Part shown: in pieces, positions 17,018 to 23,856 of the stretch
Position numbering within the stretch: the first letter of the stretch is position 1
How the letters are laid out: each line of letters begins with the position of its first letter
DNA from: UBA1723 sp045629285
GTDB lineage: Bacteria; Bacteroidota; Bacteroidia; Bacteroidales; Paludibacteraceae
Assembly (NCBI GenBank): GCA_045629285.1
Contig: JAZQQY010000041.1
Location: forward strand, 62,001-126,000
DNA: 64,000 bases
Reading direction: 5' to 3'
Notes under the pieces: model-generated
Told to the model about the DNA's origin: nothing
Database searches by the model: none
Seen by the model: only the letters and a program-made list of their open reading frames with translations
Translations under genes and position numbers: made by a program

Positions 17018-17734
17018 ATGAAGAAAAGTTTAATTGCAGCAGCAGGCGCACTATTGATGCTTTCTGCTTGTGGCAATAAGAAATGTGAAGAGAAACAGCA
17101 GTGTCAGTCTGCTTCAGCAACACCTGTAACTGCATCTCTTGCTGTTCAGTCGGGAATCGCATACAGCGACACAACAGTCAACAAGAAGGATGGTAAGAAA
17201 GTCCTTGTGATCAGTTCAAGCCCACGTAAGGGTGGCAACACTGATATCCTTGCCGACGCATTCGTAAAGGGTGCTCAGGAGGCAGGAGGTAACGTCGAGA
17301 AGATCTTCTTGGCCGACTCGACTCTTGTATTCCTTTCAGAGGAGGGAGCAAACCAACCTAAGAATGTTAGTCGCGACAACGCAACTGGCCGCATCGTGGA
17401 GAAATTCTTGGCAGCCGACGTCGTAGTGCTTGCAGCTCCTACATATTACATGAACGTCAACGACAGAATGAAGACATTCATCGACGCTACATATCTTGCA
17501 TTCGGCGACGAGCGCATGGGAGGCAAGGAGTACTACTACATCACTGCCTGTGCCGACGATTCTAACGAGACAGCAGAGTGGTGTTTCAATGGTTTCCGTG
17601 GCTTCGTGATGTGTTTGCCAAGCGCAACAGAGCGTGGATACGTTCGTGCCAAGGCAATGGGTAGAGCTGGTGCTGTGAAAGGCACAGAGTTTGAGACTCA
17701 GGCATACGAGTTGGGAAAGACAATCAACAAGTAA
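17018..17734 (+). CDS. Lipoprotein with a flavodoxin-like NAD(P)H-dependent oxidoreductase domain
   Basis: The 238-residue protein begins with a lipoprotein signal (LLMLSAC, Cys near residue 18). It then carries an NADPH-dependent FMN reductase/flavodoxin fold from about residue 60: KVLVISSSPRKGGNTDILA (the FMN phosphate loop) and VVLAAPTYYMNVNDRMKTFIDATY. Homologues known to me are cytoplasmic, so an exported version is unusual. The region where many homologues carry Cys clusters is Cys-free here (DSTLVFLSEEGANQP). A flavin would have to be bound outside the cytoplasm. The substrate is unknown. Confidence 0.82.
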   Translation: MKKSLIAAAGALLMLSACGNKKCEEKQQCQSASATPVTASLAVQSGIAYSDTTVNKKDGKKVLVISSSPRKGGNTDILADAFVKGAQEAGGNVEKIFLADSTLVFLSEEGANQPKNVSRDNATGRIVEKFLAADVVVLAAPTYYMNVNDRMKTFIDATYLAFGDERMGGKEYYYITACADDSNETAEWCFNGFRGFVMCLPSATERGYVRAKAMGRAGAVKGTEFETQAYELGKTINK

Positions 17735-17757
17735 ATCCCAGAAAAACATAAGATGAG

Positions 17758-17790
17758 CAGGTACATTGCAAAAGCGATGTGCCTGTTTTT
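17758..17790 (+). terminator. Terminator after the flavodoxin-like lipoprotein gene
   Basis: CAGGTACAT (17758-17766) pairs with ATGTGCCTG (17777-17785) with one G-U pair, followed by TTTTTG. Confidence 0.85.
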
Positions 17791-17823
17791 GTTTTGTCAT
17801 CACGTAATACACCTCAAAAATAT

Positions 17824-17831
17824 TATCTTTG
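17824..17831 (+). promoter_or_regulatory. -7 box for the DUF481 gene
   Basis: TATCTTTG lies 25 bases before the TTG start at 17857 and downstream of the only ATG of the open frame (17779). It therefore argues for a non-ATG start. Confidence 0.6.
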
Positions 17832-17856
17832 CGACGTGAATCTAAAAATTAACGTT

Positions 17857-18618
17857 TTGAGTTTATCTAAATTCCTTATAACAATTGGGTTGTTGGCAAC
17901 CATAGCACATCCTTCGTTTGCTGAAGAAAACGCCAAAGAAGAAAAGAAAGCATCAGGATTCATTTCCGCCGGAGGATCATTAAGTTCAGGAAATATCAAT
18001 AAAGCAGATGTCAAAGCATCGGGAGGATTGGCAGTGGCAGACAGCACTCTCGAACTCGTGTTTGGAGGAAAATACACCTATTCCGAAAGTGAGCACAAGA
18101 CGAAAAACAACGGCATTGAATTAAACTCCAAAGTCGATTTTATGCCATACAGAAAATGGTCCCCACTAGTTGCACTCGAATATCTGCACAACGCCTACAA
18201 AGGCTACAACTACAGATTAGACGTAGTGGCAGGAGCAAAGTATAATATCTGCTCCAAACCAAAGGTTTACGACTACTCCATCAGTTTGGCCGGGCTATAC
18301 GACGTCGTCGACTATACGGACGACAAAAAGACATTGGACGACAACGCATTCCGTCTATCACTACGACCAAAGGTCAAGCAGCAGATCGGGCCAGCAGTCT
18401 ACTTAGTGGAGAAATTCTTCTATCAGCCTAAAATCAACGACTTCAGCAACTATCTGTTGAAAAATGAGACAGAGATTGAGTGCAAGATAACCAAGGTCTT
18501 CTACCTAAGTGTCATATACGAGTATGACTATCGCAGCGTCTTGCCACCAATAAAAGAGAACCAGACATACGAGCGCAGCGACCACTCGTTGGAAGTTGCG
18601 TTGAAGATAAAACTGTAG
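17857..18618 (+). CDS. DUF481 family outer membrane protein
   Basis: The mature protein looks like a small outer membrane beta-barrel of the DUF481 (YdiY-like) type: GFISAGGSLSSGNINKADVK, regularly alternating strands, and a final SLEVALKIKL strand. The signal peptide is SLSKFLITIGLLATIAHPSFA. The open frame starts with an ATG at 17779, but that lies upstream of the -7 box. GTG 17836 would lie at the transcription start. TTG 17857 gives a 25-base box-to-start spacing like other genes here and a complete signal peptide, so a TTG start (253 residues) is chosen. Function is unknown. Confidence 0.78.
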   Translation: MSLSKFLITIGLLATIAHPSFAEENAKEEKKASGFISAGGSLSSGNINKADVKASGGLAVADSTLELVFGGKYTYSESEHKTKNNGIELNSKVDFMPYRKWSPLVALEYLHNAYKGYNYRLDVVAGAKYNICSKPKVYDYSISLAGLYDVVDYTDDKKTLDDNAFRLSLRPKVKQQIGPAVYLVEKFFYQPKINDFSNYLLKNETEIECKITKVFYLSVIYEYDYRSVLPPIKENQTYERSDHSLEVALKIKL

Positions 18619-18620
18619 GA

Positions 18621-18675
18621 TTGCATAGTCTATCGTGCAATTTTCTACAAATATTGCATAGTCTATCGTGCAATT
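18621..18675 (+). repeat. Paired 33-bp-spaced repeats before the first AAA ATPase
   Basis: TTGCATAGTCTATCGTGCAA occurs at 18621-18640 and again at 18654-18673, exactly 33 bases apart. Flanking bases also match. Each copy is an imperfect palindrome (TTGCA/TGCAA). The second copy ends just before the -7 box TATTTTTG (18679-18686). A 13-bp inverted repeat, AATTTTCTACAAA (18639-18651) and TTTGTAGAAAATT (18683-18695), encloses the second copy and the box. The arrangement looks like an operator pair. Confidence 0.85.
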
Positions 18676-18678
18676 ATA

Positions 18679-18686
18679 TATTTTTG
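18679..18686 (+). promoter_or_regulatory. -7 box for the first AAA ATPase gene
   Basis: TATTTTTG lies 16 bases before the ATG at 18703. The TTG of the second repeat copy (18654-18656) is 22 bases upstream and may act as the -33 element. Confidence 0.6.
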
Positions 18687-18702
18687 TAGAAAATTATACG
18701 TT

Positions 18703-19881
18703 ATGAATAATCTAATTGAGACATATAAATTACTGATTGATAGAGTAAACGTTGATTTTGTTCGTTATCTACACGACAAAATCAACTGGAATAACAGATT
18801 GATAGCCATACTAGGAGCACGTGGAGTGGGAAAAACCACATTAGTCCTACAGCATATCAAAATAACCAATGACGTAGAACACTCACTTTACGTTACAGCA
18901 GATGATTTTTACTTCACAACACATAGGTTGTTTGATTTAGCTAAAGAGTTTTATCAAAATGGAGGAAAAAAGCTATATATAGACGAAATCCATAAATATA
19001 GTGGCTGGTCCGTTGAGATAAAGAATATATACGATCTTTTGCCTAACCTACAAATCATTTACACCGGATCCTCAATTCTTGATTTGGAACAAGGAGGAGC
19101 TGATTTAAGCAGAAGAAAGGTGGAATATCATCTAAAAGGACTCTCATTCCGAGAGTATCTTAATCTCACTTTGCATTTAGATCTTCCCACTTATACATTG
19201 GAAGAGATAGTTAAAGGGAACGTAAAATTTCCTTATACGGAGTACAGACCATTGGTATATTTCAAGGAATATTTGAAAACTGGATTCTATCCATTCTTTT
19301 TGGAGTCGGACGATTACACCATCCGACTCAGAAGTGTATTAAAGCAGGTTGTGGAGTTTGATGTACCGACATTCGCAAAGATGAATGTCAGTTCAAGCGC
19401 CAAATTGAAGAAACTGCTTTATGTAATAGCACAAAGTGTTCCATTCAAACCAAATTTCTCTGTATTGGAAAGAGAGTTGGGAATATCGAGAAACGCGTTG
19501 CCAGACTATTTCATGTATTTGGAAAAAGCGCAGTTGATTACCATGGTGAGAGAGAAAGCCACTGGCATTAAGATATTAGAAAAAATAGATAAAATCTATT
19601 TAAATAATCCCAACCTATCTTATGCACTTACTGATGGCGAAGCAAATATCGGGACAATAAGAGAAAATATATTCATCCAATTTCTACAGGATTTATATCC
19701 AATTGTGTCGTCACCATCCCAAGCAGATTTTGAAGTGAACGGATATACGTTTGAAGTAGGAGGGAAAAACAAGACTTCACATCAGATCAAAGAAATTGAG
19801 AATGCTTATCTTGCCAAAGATGACATCGAGTACGCCAGCATGAAAGAGATTCCTCTTTGGATGTTCGGATTCCTTTATTGA
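18703..19881 (+). CDS. AAA family ATPase with C-terminal DUF4143-like domain (first copy)
   Basis: This 392-residue protein belongs to the large Bacteroidetes group of stand-alone AAA ATPases. It has Walker A GARGVGKTTL (about 38-47), Walker B KKLYIDEIHKY, the sensor segment IIYTGSSILDL, a winged-helix-like middle and a C-terminal nuclease-like fold (DFEVNGYTFEVGGKNK). That fold resembles the PD-(D/E)XK remnant of DUF4143 but lacks a clean ExK. The ending IPLWMFGFLY is typical of the group. The role is not known; defence, DNA maintenance and selfish-gene hypotheses are all open. It is AT-richer than its neighbours and sits behind a pair of 33-bp-spaced repeats. Confidence 0.85.
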   Translation: MNNLIETYKLLIDRVNVDFVRYLHDKINWNNRLIAILGARGVGKTTLVLQHIKITNDVEHSLYVTADDFYFTTHRLFDLAKEFYQNGGKKLYIDEIHKYSGWSVEIKNIYDLLPNLQIIYTGSSILDLEQGGADLSRRKVEYHLKGLSFREYLNLTLHLDLPTYTLEEIVKGNVKFPYTEYRPLVYFKEYLKTGFYPFFLESDDYTIRLRSVLKQVVEFDVPTFAKMNVSSSAKLKKLLYVIAQSVPFKPNFSVLERELGISRNALPDYFMYLEKAQLITMVREKATGIKILEKIDKIYLNNPNLSYALTDGEANIGTIRENIFIQFLQDLYPIVSSPSQADFEVNGYTFEVGGKNKTSHQIKEIENAYLAKDDIEYASMKEIPLWMFGFLY

Positions 19882-19921
19882 TAGTTTTTTCGACGACGGT
19901 TATACTACTCAAATTCTTTAT

Positions 19922-19978
19922 TTTTATCGAATATACTCGACAAAAACAACCTATTTTCATAGAATATACTCGACAAAA
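19922..19978 (+). repeat. Paired 33-bp-spaced repeats before the second AAA ATPase
   Basis: GAATATACTCGACAAAA occurs at 19929-19945 and 19962-19978, 33 bases apart. The preceding TATTTTyAT blocks match too. The first copy is nearly palindromic: TTTTATCGA (19922-19930) against TCGACAAAA (19937-19945). The second copy ends 4 bases before the -7 box. The sequence is unrelated to the first ATPase's repeats, but the geometry is the same. Confidence 0.85.
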
Positions 19979-19982
19979 TGGC

Positions 19983-19990
19983 TATATTTG
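19983..19990 (+). promoter_or_regulatory. -7 box for the second AAA ATPase gene
   Basis: TATATTTG lies 21 bases before the ATG at 20012. Confidence 0.6.
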
Positions 19991-20011
19991 TCAGAAATTA
20001 GACAGGATAAA

Positions 20012-21268
20012 ATGATAGACAAAAATACAATTAAACTTATAATTGCTGAAAATCAGCAAAATGTGTCAAAAATAAAACTATATAGACGTAAATATACCTT
20101 TGAAGAAGGCTTAAATTACGTGTTGGTTGGGTTAAGACGTGCTGGCAAGTCGTATCTATTATATGAACGAATGCAACAACTGATTAAAGAAGGTCATTCG
20201 GAGGAAGAGTTTCTCTACTTCAATTTTGAGGATGACCGACTTATCGGCATGCAAGTGTCCGACTTAAACACGATATTGACATCTTACCAAGAGATGTTCG
20301 ACCATACCCCTTTCATATTTCTTGACGAAATCCAGATTATTGATGGTTGGGAAAAATTTGCCCGCAGACTAGCAGACCAAGGTTATCGTGTCTATATCAC
20401 AGGCAGCAATGCTAAAATGTTAAGTTCAGAAATAGCCACAACACTTGGTGGCCGCTTTCTAACCAAAGAAATATTTCCTCTCTCATTCAAAGAAATGCTT
20501 ATATCCAAAGGAATCGACGTGGACGATAGAAATTTTGAATATAAGAATGCAACGTCTATCAACAGATATTTAGAGGAATATTTTTATTTTGGAGGATTAC
20601 CAGAAATAGGGAACGTACAAGACAAACGCTCATGGCTCAACGGATTATATGGAAAAATTTTCTTTGGTGATTTAGTGGCACGTTATTCAATCAGAAATGA
20701 TAAGTCGTTGAAATTCATAGTACATAAACTTGCAGAGAGTGTCAAACAACCTGTGTCATTTAGCAGGATTGCCCAAATGGTATCTAGTATAGGAACTAAA
20801 ATTTCTACAGATACCTTGATTGACTATCTTGGTTATATGAATGAATCCTGGCTACTTATCCCGGTATCAAACCACGCCTCAAAATTCGTGGAAAGGGCGA
20901 CTAACAAGAAATACTATTTCATAGATAATGGAATACTAAATCTTTTCTTGACTGATCCTAATACAAGTCTATTAGAAAACATAGTCGCTATAAACCTTTA
21001 TAAACAATATGGCGACGATGTGACATTCTTCAACAACAATATAGAAGTCGATTTCTATATCCCAAGCATAAAGACTGCCGTTCAAGTAAACTATTCTCTT
21101 AAAGATGCCGACACGAAGAAACGAGAGTTACGTTCTCTTGATAAATTATCATCATTCGTTGATGTGGACAATCTGTATATTGTCACCATGTATGAAGAGG
21201 AAACAATAGAGATAAACGGCAAAACGATTAATGTTATACCTTTGAGTAAGTGGTTATTGAAAATATAA
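20012..21268 (+). CDS. AAA family ATPase with DUF4143 domain (second copy)
   Basis: The 418-residue protein has Walker A GLRRAGKSYL (about residue 40-49), Walker B FIFLDEIQII, the sensor YITGSNAKML and the linker GGRFLTKEIFPLSFKEML. These define the ATPase/DUF4143 family. The C-terminal nuclease-like region reads NNIEVDFYIP...AVQVNYS: the Asp of EVDF is present, but the usual ExK is QVN, so nuclease activity is doubtful. The frame opens with a GTG-type extension at 19988 that overlaps the -7 box. ATG 20012 is chosen. It is only distantly similar to the first ATPase, so the two are not a recent duplication. Confidence 0.87.
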   Translation: MIDKNTIKLIIAENQQNVSKIKLYRRKYTFEEGLNYVLVGLRRAGKSYLLYERMQQLIKEGHSEEEFLYFNFEDDRLIGMQVSDLNTILTSYQEMFDHTPFIFLDEIQIIDGWEKFARRLADQGYRVYITGSNAKMLSSEIATTLGGRFLTKEIFPLSFKEMLISKGIDVDDRNFEYKNATSINRYLEEYFYFGGLPEIGNVQDKRSWLNGLYGKIFFGDLVARYSIRNDKSLKFIVHKLAESVKQPVSFSRIAQMVSSIGTKISTDTLIDYLGYMNESWLLIPVSNHASKFVERATNKKYYFIDNGILNLFLTDPNTSLLENIVAINLYKQYGDDVTFFNNNIEVDFYIPSIKTAVQVNYSLKDADTKKRELRSLDKLSSFVDVDNLYIVTMYEEETIEINGKTINVIPLSKWLLKI

Positions 21269-21288
21269 AGTCTAGCAAAGTACAGACT

Positions 21289-21339
21289 TTGCCTACTCTT
21301 TTTACACTTTCGTGCCAAATCTTGCCTACTCTTTTTACA
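21289..21339 (+). repeat. Third pair of 33-bp-spaced repeats
   Basis: TTGCCTACTCTTTTTACA occurs at 21289-21306 and 21322-21339, again 33 bases apart. It is followed 7 bases later by a -7 box. The sequence differs from both other pairs and is not palindromic. No ATPase gene follows. Confidence 0.85.
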
Positions 21340-21346
21340 GTTTTTA

Positions 21347-21354
21347 TATCTTTG
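21347..21354 (+). promoter_or_regulatory. -7 box of the third repeat-linked promoter
   Basis: TATCTTTG lies 20 bases before an ATG at 21375. The TTG of the second repeat copy is 22 bases upstream, as at the first ATPase promoter. Confidence 0.55.
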
Positions 21355-21374
21355 TGTTTAAAATATAGACATTT

Positions 21375-21446
21375 ATGGGCGTTGCCTATATAGGTCAATT
21401 AAAATTAAATATAACAGAAAAAAATAGAAAGATATTTTTGAAATAA
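21375..21446 (+). CDS. Short 23-codon ORF behind the third repeat promoter
   Basis: The ATG sits where an ATPase start would be expected, 20 bases after a -7 box. It encodes MGVAYIGQLKLNITEKNR and a few more residues before TAA. It has no similarity to either ATPase N-terminus that I can see. It may be a leader peptide, a deletion remnant of a third ATPase gene, or chance. An internal palindromic stretch TTGCCTATATAGGTCAA lies at 21382-21398. Confidence 0.3.
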   Translation: MGVAYIGQLKLNITEKNRKIFLK

Positions 21447-21478
21447 ACATATTATAAACTAAAGCATTAGCTATTATT

Positions 21479-21687
21479 CGCGTTCAAAACAAAAAGCCTG
21501 AGAAACTGATTTGATTTGAAAATCGGATAGCAATGTTCACGGAGACACTTGTAAAGTGGCTTCATCCACAACAATCATCGTTGATGCTCGCACCGTTTGG
21601 TGTGGGCTAAGTTCTATTGTTGTGGATGGGGTTTCTTCTCAGGCTTCCCCGTGAACGCGAGTAGAAAGGTCCGCACCTTTCTTTTTG
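21479..21687 (+). ncRNA. Highly structured RNA of unknown class ending in a terminator
   Basis: Nested pairings build a long rod. Outer stem: CGCGTTCA (21479-21486) with TGAACGCG (21652-21659). Second stem: AAGCCTGAG (21494-21502) with CTCAGGCTT (21638-21646). Third stem: CATCCACAACAAT (21563-21575) with ATTGTTGTGGATG (21616-21628), 13 bp perfect. Apical stem: GCTCGCACC (21586-21594) with GGTGTGGGC (21599-21607), loop GTTT. An alternative pairing, GTTCACGG (21535-21542) with CCGTGAAC (21649-21656), competes with the outer stem and would cross the second stem. A terminator follows. It could be a 6S-like or other small RNA, or a leader controlling the acyltransferase. I recognise no known family. 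Confidence 0.5.
21663..21687 (+). terminator. Terminator after the structured RNA
   Basis: AGAAAGGT (21663-21670), loop CCGC, ACCTTTCT (21675-21682), then TTTTG. It lies 39 bases upstream of the acyltransferase start, so it could end a small RNA or attenuate that gene. Confidence 0.85.
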
Positions 21688-21725
21688 TCCGGTTGTGATT
21701 GATAGTTGTGCGAAAAAGACTATCT

Positions 21726-22700
21726 ATGCAAAAAGAATCAAGGAATCAAAAAGTCCAAATTTTAAGAGGAATAGCAATAATCGCTGTTGTCCTAATCCAT
21801 ACTTGTCCAAGTGGTTATTGTCAAGTTATATGCAGACCATTTATCAATTATTCCGTTGCAACATTTTTGTTTTTGTCTGGATATTTAACAAAAACAGATA
21901 ATGATAATTGGCCAAAATTTTTCAAAAAAAGGATATTTAGAGTTTTACTACCATATCTCATTTGGACTGTTTTGTATAGTATATCATCCAAGGGTCTAGA
22001 TTTATCAAAAATAGTTAGAAATATACTGACTGCACAATCTGCATGTACAATGTATTACATACTTGTGTATATTCAATTTGTACTTCTCACACCTCTTTTA
22101 GGGAAATTAGCAAAATCTAAATACAAATCTATTGGGTGGTTTATTGCTCCTATTTTTGTTTTGATATTTAAATACTATCCATGGATAACAGGGCAATCGC
22201 TACATCCCATTATAAAACTGCTTTGGGGTAATTGTTGTGTTGGATGGTTTACGTTTTATTATCTGGGATTGCTACTTGGCAATAATCTAATTCATATTAA
22301 AAGTGAAATTCGTCAATTATTTGCTTTTTATATACTTTCTATAATCCTTCAAATCGCAGAAGGATATTGGTTGTTACAATTAGGAGTAAATAATTGTGGT
22401 ACACAGATAAAATTATCATCTTTTTTAACTAGTTCTATCTTTGCACTTATAGCATACAGATACATTAATAGTACCAAATATGACTTTACCAATAAAGTCT
22501 TGCTAACTATTGGAAACTATTCTTTTGGCATATATCTATCGCACATAATGATTATGGAGTTATTATCTCACATACAGATTTATAAGGAGATACCATATGT
22601 TATTAATTCAGTTATAGTAATCTTTGTAAGTCTAGTATTTGTACATTACGGGTCAAAAATATGTAATACAAATCTAAATAGATTATTTGGATTTAAATGA
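21726..22700 (+). CDS. Acyltransferase family 3 membrane protein
   Basis: The 324-residue protein has about ten transmembrane helices. It starts QKVQILRGIAIIAVVLIHTC, the Arg-plus-His signature of acyltransferase-3 (OafA/WecH-like) enzymes. These transfer acetyl or other acyl groups to surface sugars or lipids. The segments FLFLSGYLTK and YSFGIYLSHIMIME fit the family. The substrate is unknown and no glycan genes are adjacent. Base composition is clearly AT-richer than the core genes (many ATA, TTA and AAT codons), suggesting transfer. ATG 21726 is preferred over the upstream start at 21699 because it gives the usual N-terminus. Confidence 0.87.
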   Translation: MQKESRNQKVQILRGIAIIAVVLIHTCPSGYCQVICRPFINYSVATFLFLSGYLTKTDNDNWPKFFKKRIFRVLLPYLIWTVLYSISSKGLDLSKIVRNILTAQSACTMYYILVYIQFVLLTPLLGKLAKSKYKSIGWFIAPIFVLIFKYYPWITGQSLHPIIKLLWGNCCVGWFTFYYLGLLLGNNLIHIKSEIRQLFAFYILSIILQIAEGYWLLQLGVNNCGTQIKLSSFLTSSIFALIAYRYINSTKYDFTNKVLLTIGNYSFGIYLSHIMIMELLSHIQIYKEIPYVINSVIVIFVSLVFVHYGSKICNTNLNRLFGFK

Positions 22701-22780
22701 GTTCATTTAAAAGTCAGTAAATTTGAATCTGATGTGCAACAGGCGAAAGAGCGATAAATAAAAACTTAAGTATAACTTAG

Positions 22781-22820
22781 AAACGGCTGAATTAAAATCT
22801 CAATCCAGCCGTTTTTGATT
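22781..22820. terminator. Bidirectional-type hairpin between acyltransferase and GNAT genes
   Basis: AAACGGCTG (22781-22789) pairs with CAGCCGTTT (22806-22814), followed by TTGATTTTATTT on the plus strand. It lies between convergent genes. Confidence 0.65.
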
Positions 22821-23411
22821 TTATTTAATCAAATCCAAAAACATCATTCGTGTATCTAATGAGTTAGGACCATCCATATTATAGTATCTTCGTTCTTCCT
22901 CCTCAGAAGAATGGAGGTACTTAAAAAAATTGGATTCGTAGAAATGCAATGTTCGTTCATTGTTGTATGCGTCAACAACTAAGAAACGACACCCTGTCTT
23001 ATTCTCATCATCTCGAAACCAATCTTTAAGAAACTCTATTACTTGATGCCCAATATGACATCCTTGAAATTTATTATTTACACCCAATCTGCCAATAAGA
23101 GTAGCAGGATAACTACGTCCTCTTTTCTGATTAGATATCGGCCTATTTAAGCGATTTCGTGTGTTTTTATCTAGATAAGTTGTTTTGATACTATCATTAG
23201 CTAAAGTCACTGCAGCCACAATTTGATGTGGTTGAGATTCAGTAATCCAGCAATAGGTTTTGCCCATTAGTTCATCAGCATATTTAATAGCATCATTTCT
23301 GAAAAAATCATCCAAATCCGCTTCTCCACACGAAAATTCCTGACAATAAGTTTGAACCTCATTGTCATATTTTAGCATGATGCAATCATCAAGCAAAGAA
23401 ATATTTGTCAT
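22821..23411 (-). CDS. GNAT acetyltransferase, probable toxin of a toxin-antitoxin pair
   Basis: The 196-residue protein fits the TacT/AtaT group of GNAT toxins, which acetylate aminoacyl-tRNA. The N-terminal CGEADLDDFFRNDAIKYADE pattern (residues about 28-46) is typical of that group. The acetyl-CoA-binding loop is near IGRLGVNNKFQGCHIG (about 104-119), and the catalytic-type Tyr lies in LHFYESNFFKYL. Its ATG overlaps the stop of the small upstream gene by four bases (ATGA), the usual antitoxin-toxin coupling. An ordinary acetyltransferase is the alternative. Substrate is inferred from family only. Confidence 0.78.
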   Translation of the reverse strand: MTNISLLDDCIMLKYDNEVQTYCQEFSCGEADLDDFFRNDAIKYADELMGKTYCWITESQPHQIVAAVTLANDSIKTTYLDKNTRNRLNRPISNQKRGRSYPATLIGRLGVNNKFQGCHIGHQVIEFLKDWFRDDENKTGCRFLVVDAYNNERTLHFYESNFFKYLHSSEEEERRYYNMDGPNSLDTRMMFLDLIK

Positions 23412-23581
23412 GATTTATGAAAAGTGAATTTACGGGATTTTTCAAAAAAATTCTGGATTTCTTTTTTTCGTTCTTTCGATAATCCTAATCCTTTTCTCTC
23501 ACAATTATGCTCAGCTTCTGTGACGAATCGCTCAGCGTCTTTTCCTGTAAGTACTGGTATCGATTTTATTGCTAATGCCAT
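23408..23581 (-). CDS. Putative antitoxin paired with the GNAT toxin
   Basis: The 57-residue protein starts MALAIKSIPVLTGKDAERFV and is Lys/Glu-rich, with helical segments and no obvious ribbon-helix-helix start, unlike the TacA/DUF1778 antitoxins. Small proteins with the KSIPxLTGKDAERF pattern are common in Bacteroidetes next to toxins, as I remember. The frame extends to 23602, but that would begin upstream of the -7 box, so 23581 is chosen. It overlaps the GNAT gene by four bases. A palindrome in the promoter suggests autorepression. Confidence 0.65.
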   Translation of the reverse strand: MALAIKSIPVLTGKDAERFVTEAEHNCERKGLGLSKERKKEIQNFFEKSRKFTFHKS

Positions 23582-23599
23582 ATCTTCCCTGTTTTTTCG

Positions 23600-23635
23600 C
23601 AAAAGTAATAATGTTTGTCATTATATGCAAACATT
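23600..23635 (-). promoter_or_regulatory. Promoter and palindromic operator of the toxin-antitoxin pair
   Basis: On the minus strand TTTG (23628-23631), a 20-base spacer and TACTTTTG (23600-23607) form a full consensus promoter. AATGTTTG (23610-23617) and CAAACATT (23628-23635) are an 8-bp perfect inverted repeat covering the -33 region, the expected place for an autoregulatory operator. Confidence 0.75.
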
Positions 23636-23762
23636 CTCTATTTTTGCTAACAATCCCGGTTGAATTGAACCCTCGATCCAGTCGTTTATTACATTACAAA
23701 ATGATTGTTGAAAGATATAATGCAGAAAAAACTAAAAATTCTGTTTCAGAAAAAACATTAAA

Positions 23763-23802
23763 TAAAAGGTCGCTAAGTTTTAAAGCACTTAGCGACCTTT
23801 TA
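23763..23802. terminator. Long symmetric hairpin
   Basis: AAAAGGTCGCTAAG (23764-23777) and CTTAGCGACCTTTT (23788-23801) pair perfectly over 14 bp with a 10-base loop. A/T tracts lie at both ends, so it can terminate on either strand. Confidence 0.75.
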
Positions 23803-23856
23803 TATTTCTAACGAATGCCCAAAAATCACCCTTCAAAAATTTTATTCGCAGGTTTG

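Larger units (their letters stand above)
21269..21725. other. 457-base stretch without a conventional gene
   Basis: This interval between the second ATPase and the acyltransferase holds the third repeat pair, a -7 box, the 23-codon ORF, another isolated TATTTTTG (21433-21440), the structured RNA and its terminator. No longer coding frame is supported. Confidence 0.7.

Noticed and set aside
18621..21339. Paired repeats as CRISPR arrays
   Set aside because: Each repeat occurs only twice, the three pairs have different sequences, spacers are about 10-16 bases, and no cas genes are present. Their position at -7 boxes fits operators better.
21479..21687. Retron msr-msd
   Set aside because: The outer CGCGTTCA/TGAACGCG pairing resembles a retron's end repeats, but no reverse transcriptase gene lies nearby. 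The downstream gene is an acyltransferase.
23640..23700. Possible tRNA 3' end or attachment site (GGTTGAATTGAACCCTCG)
   Set aside because: It resembles a T-arm loosely but has no acceptor or anticodon arms, and no integrase is nearby.
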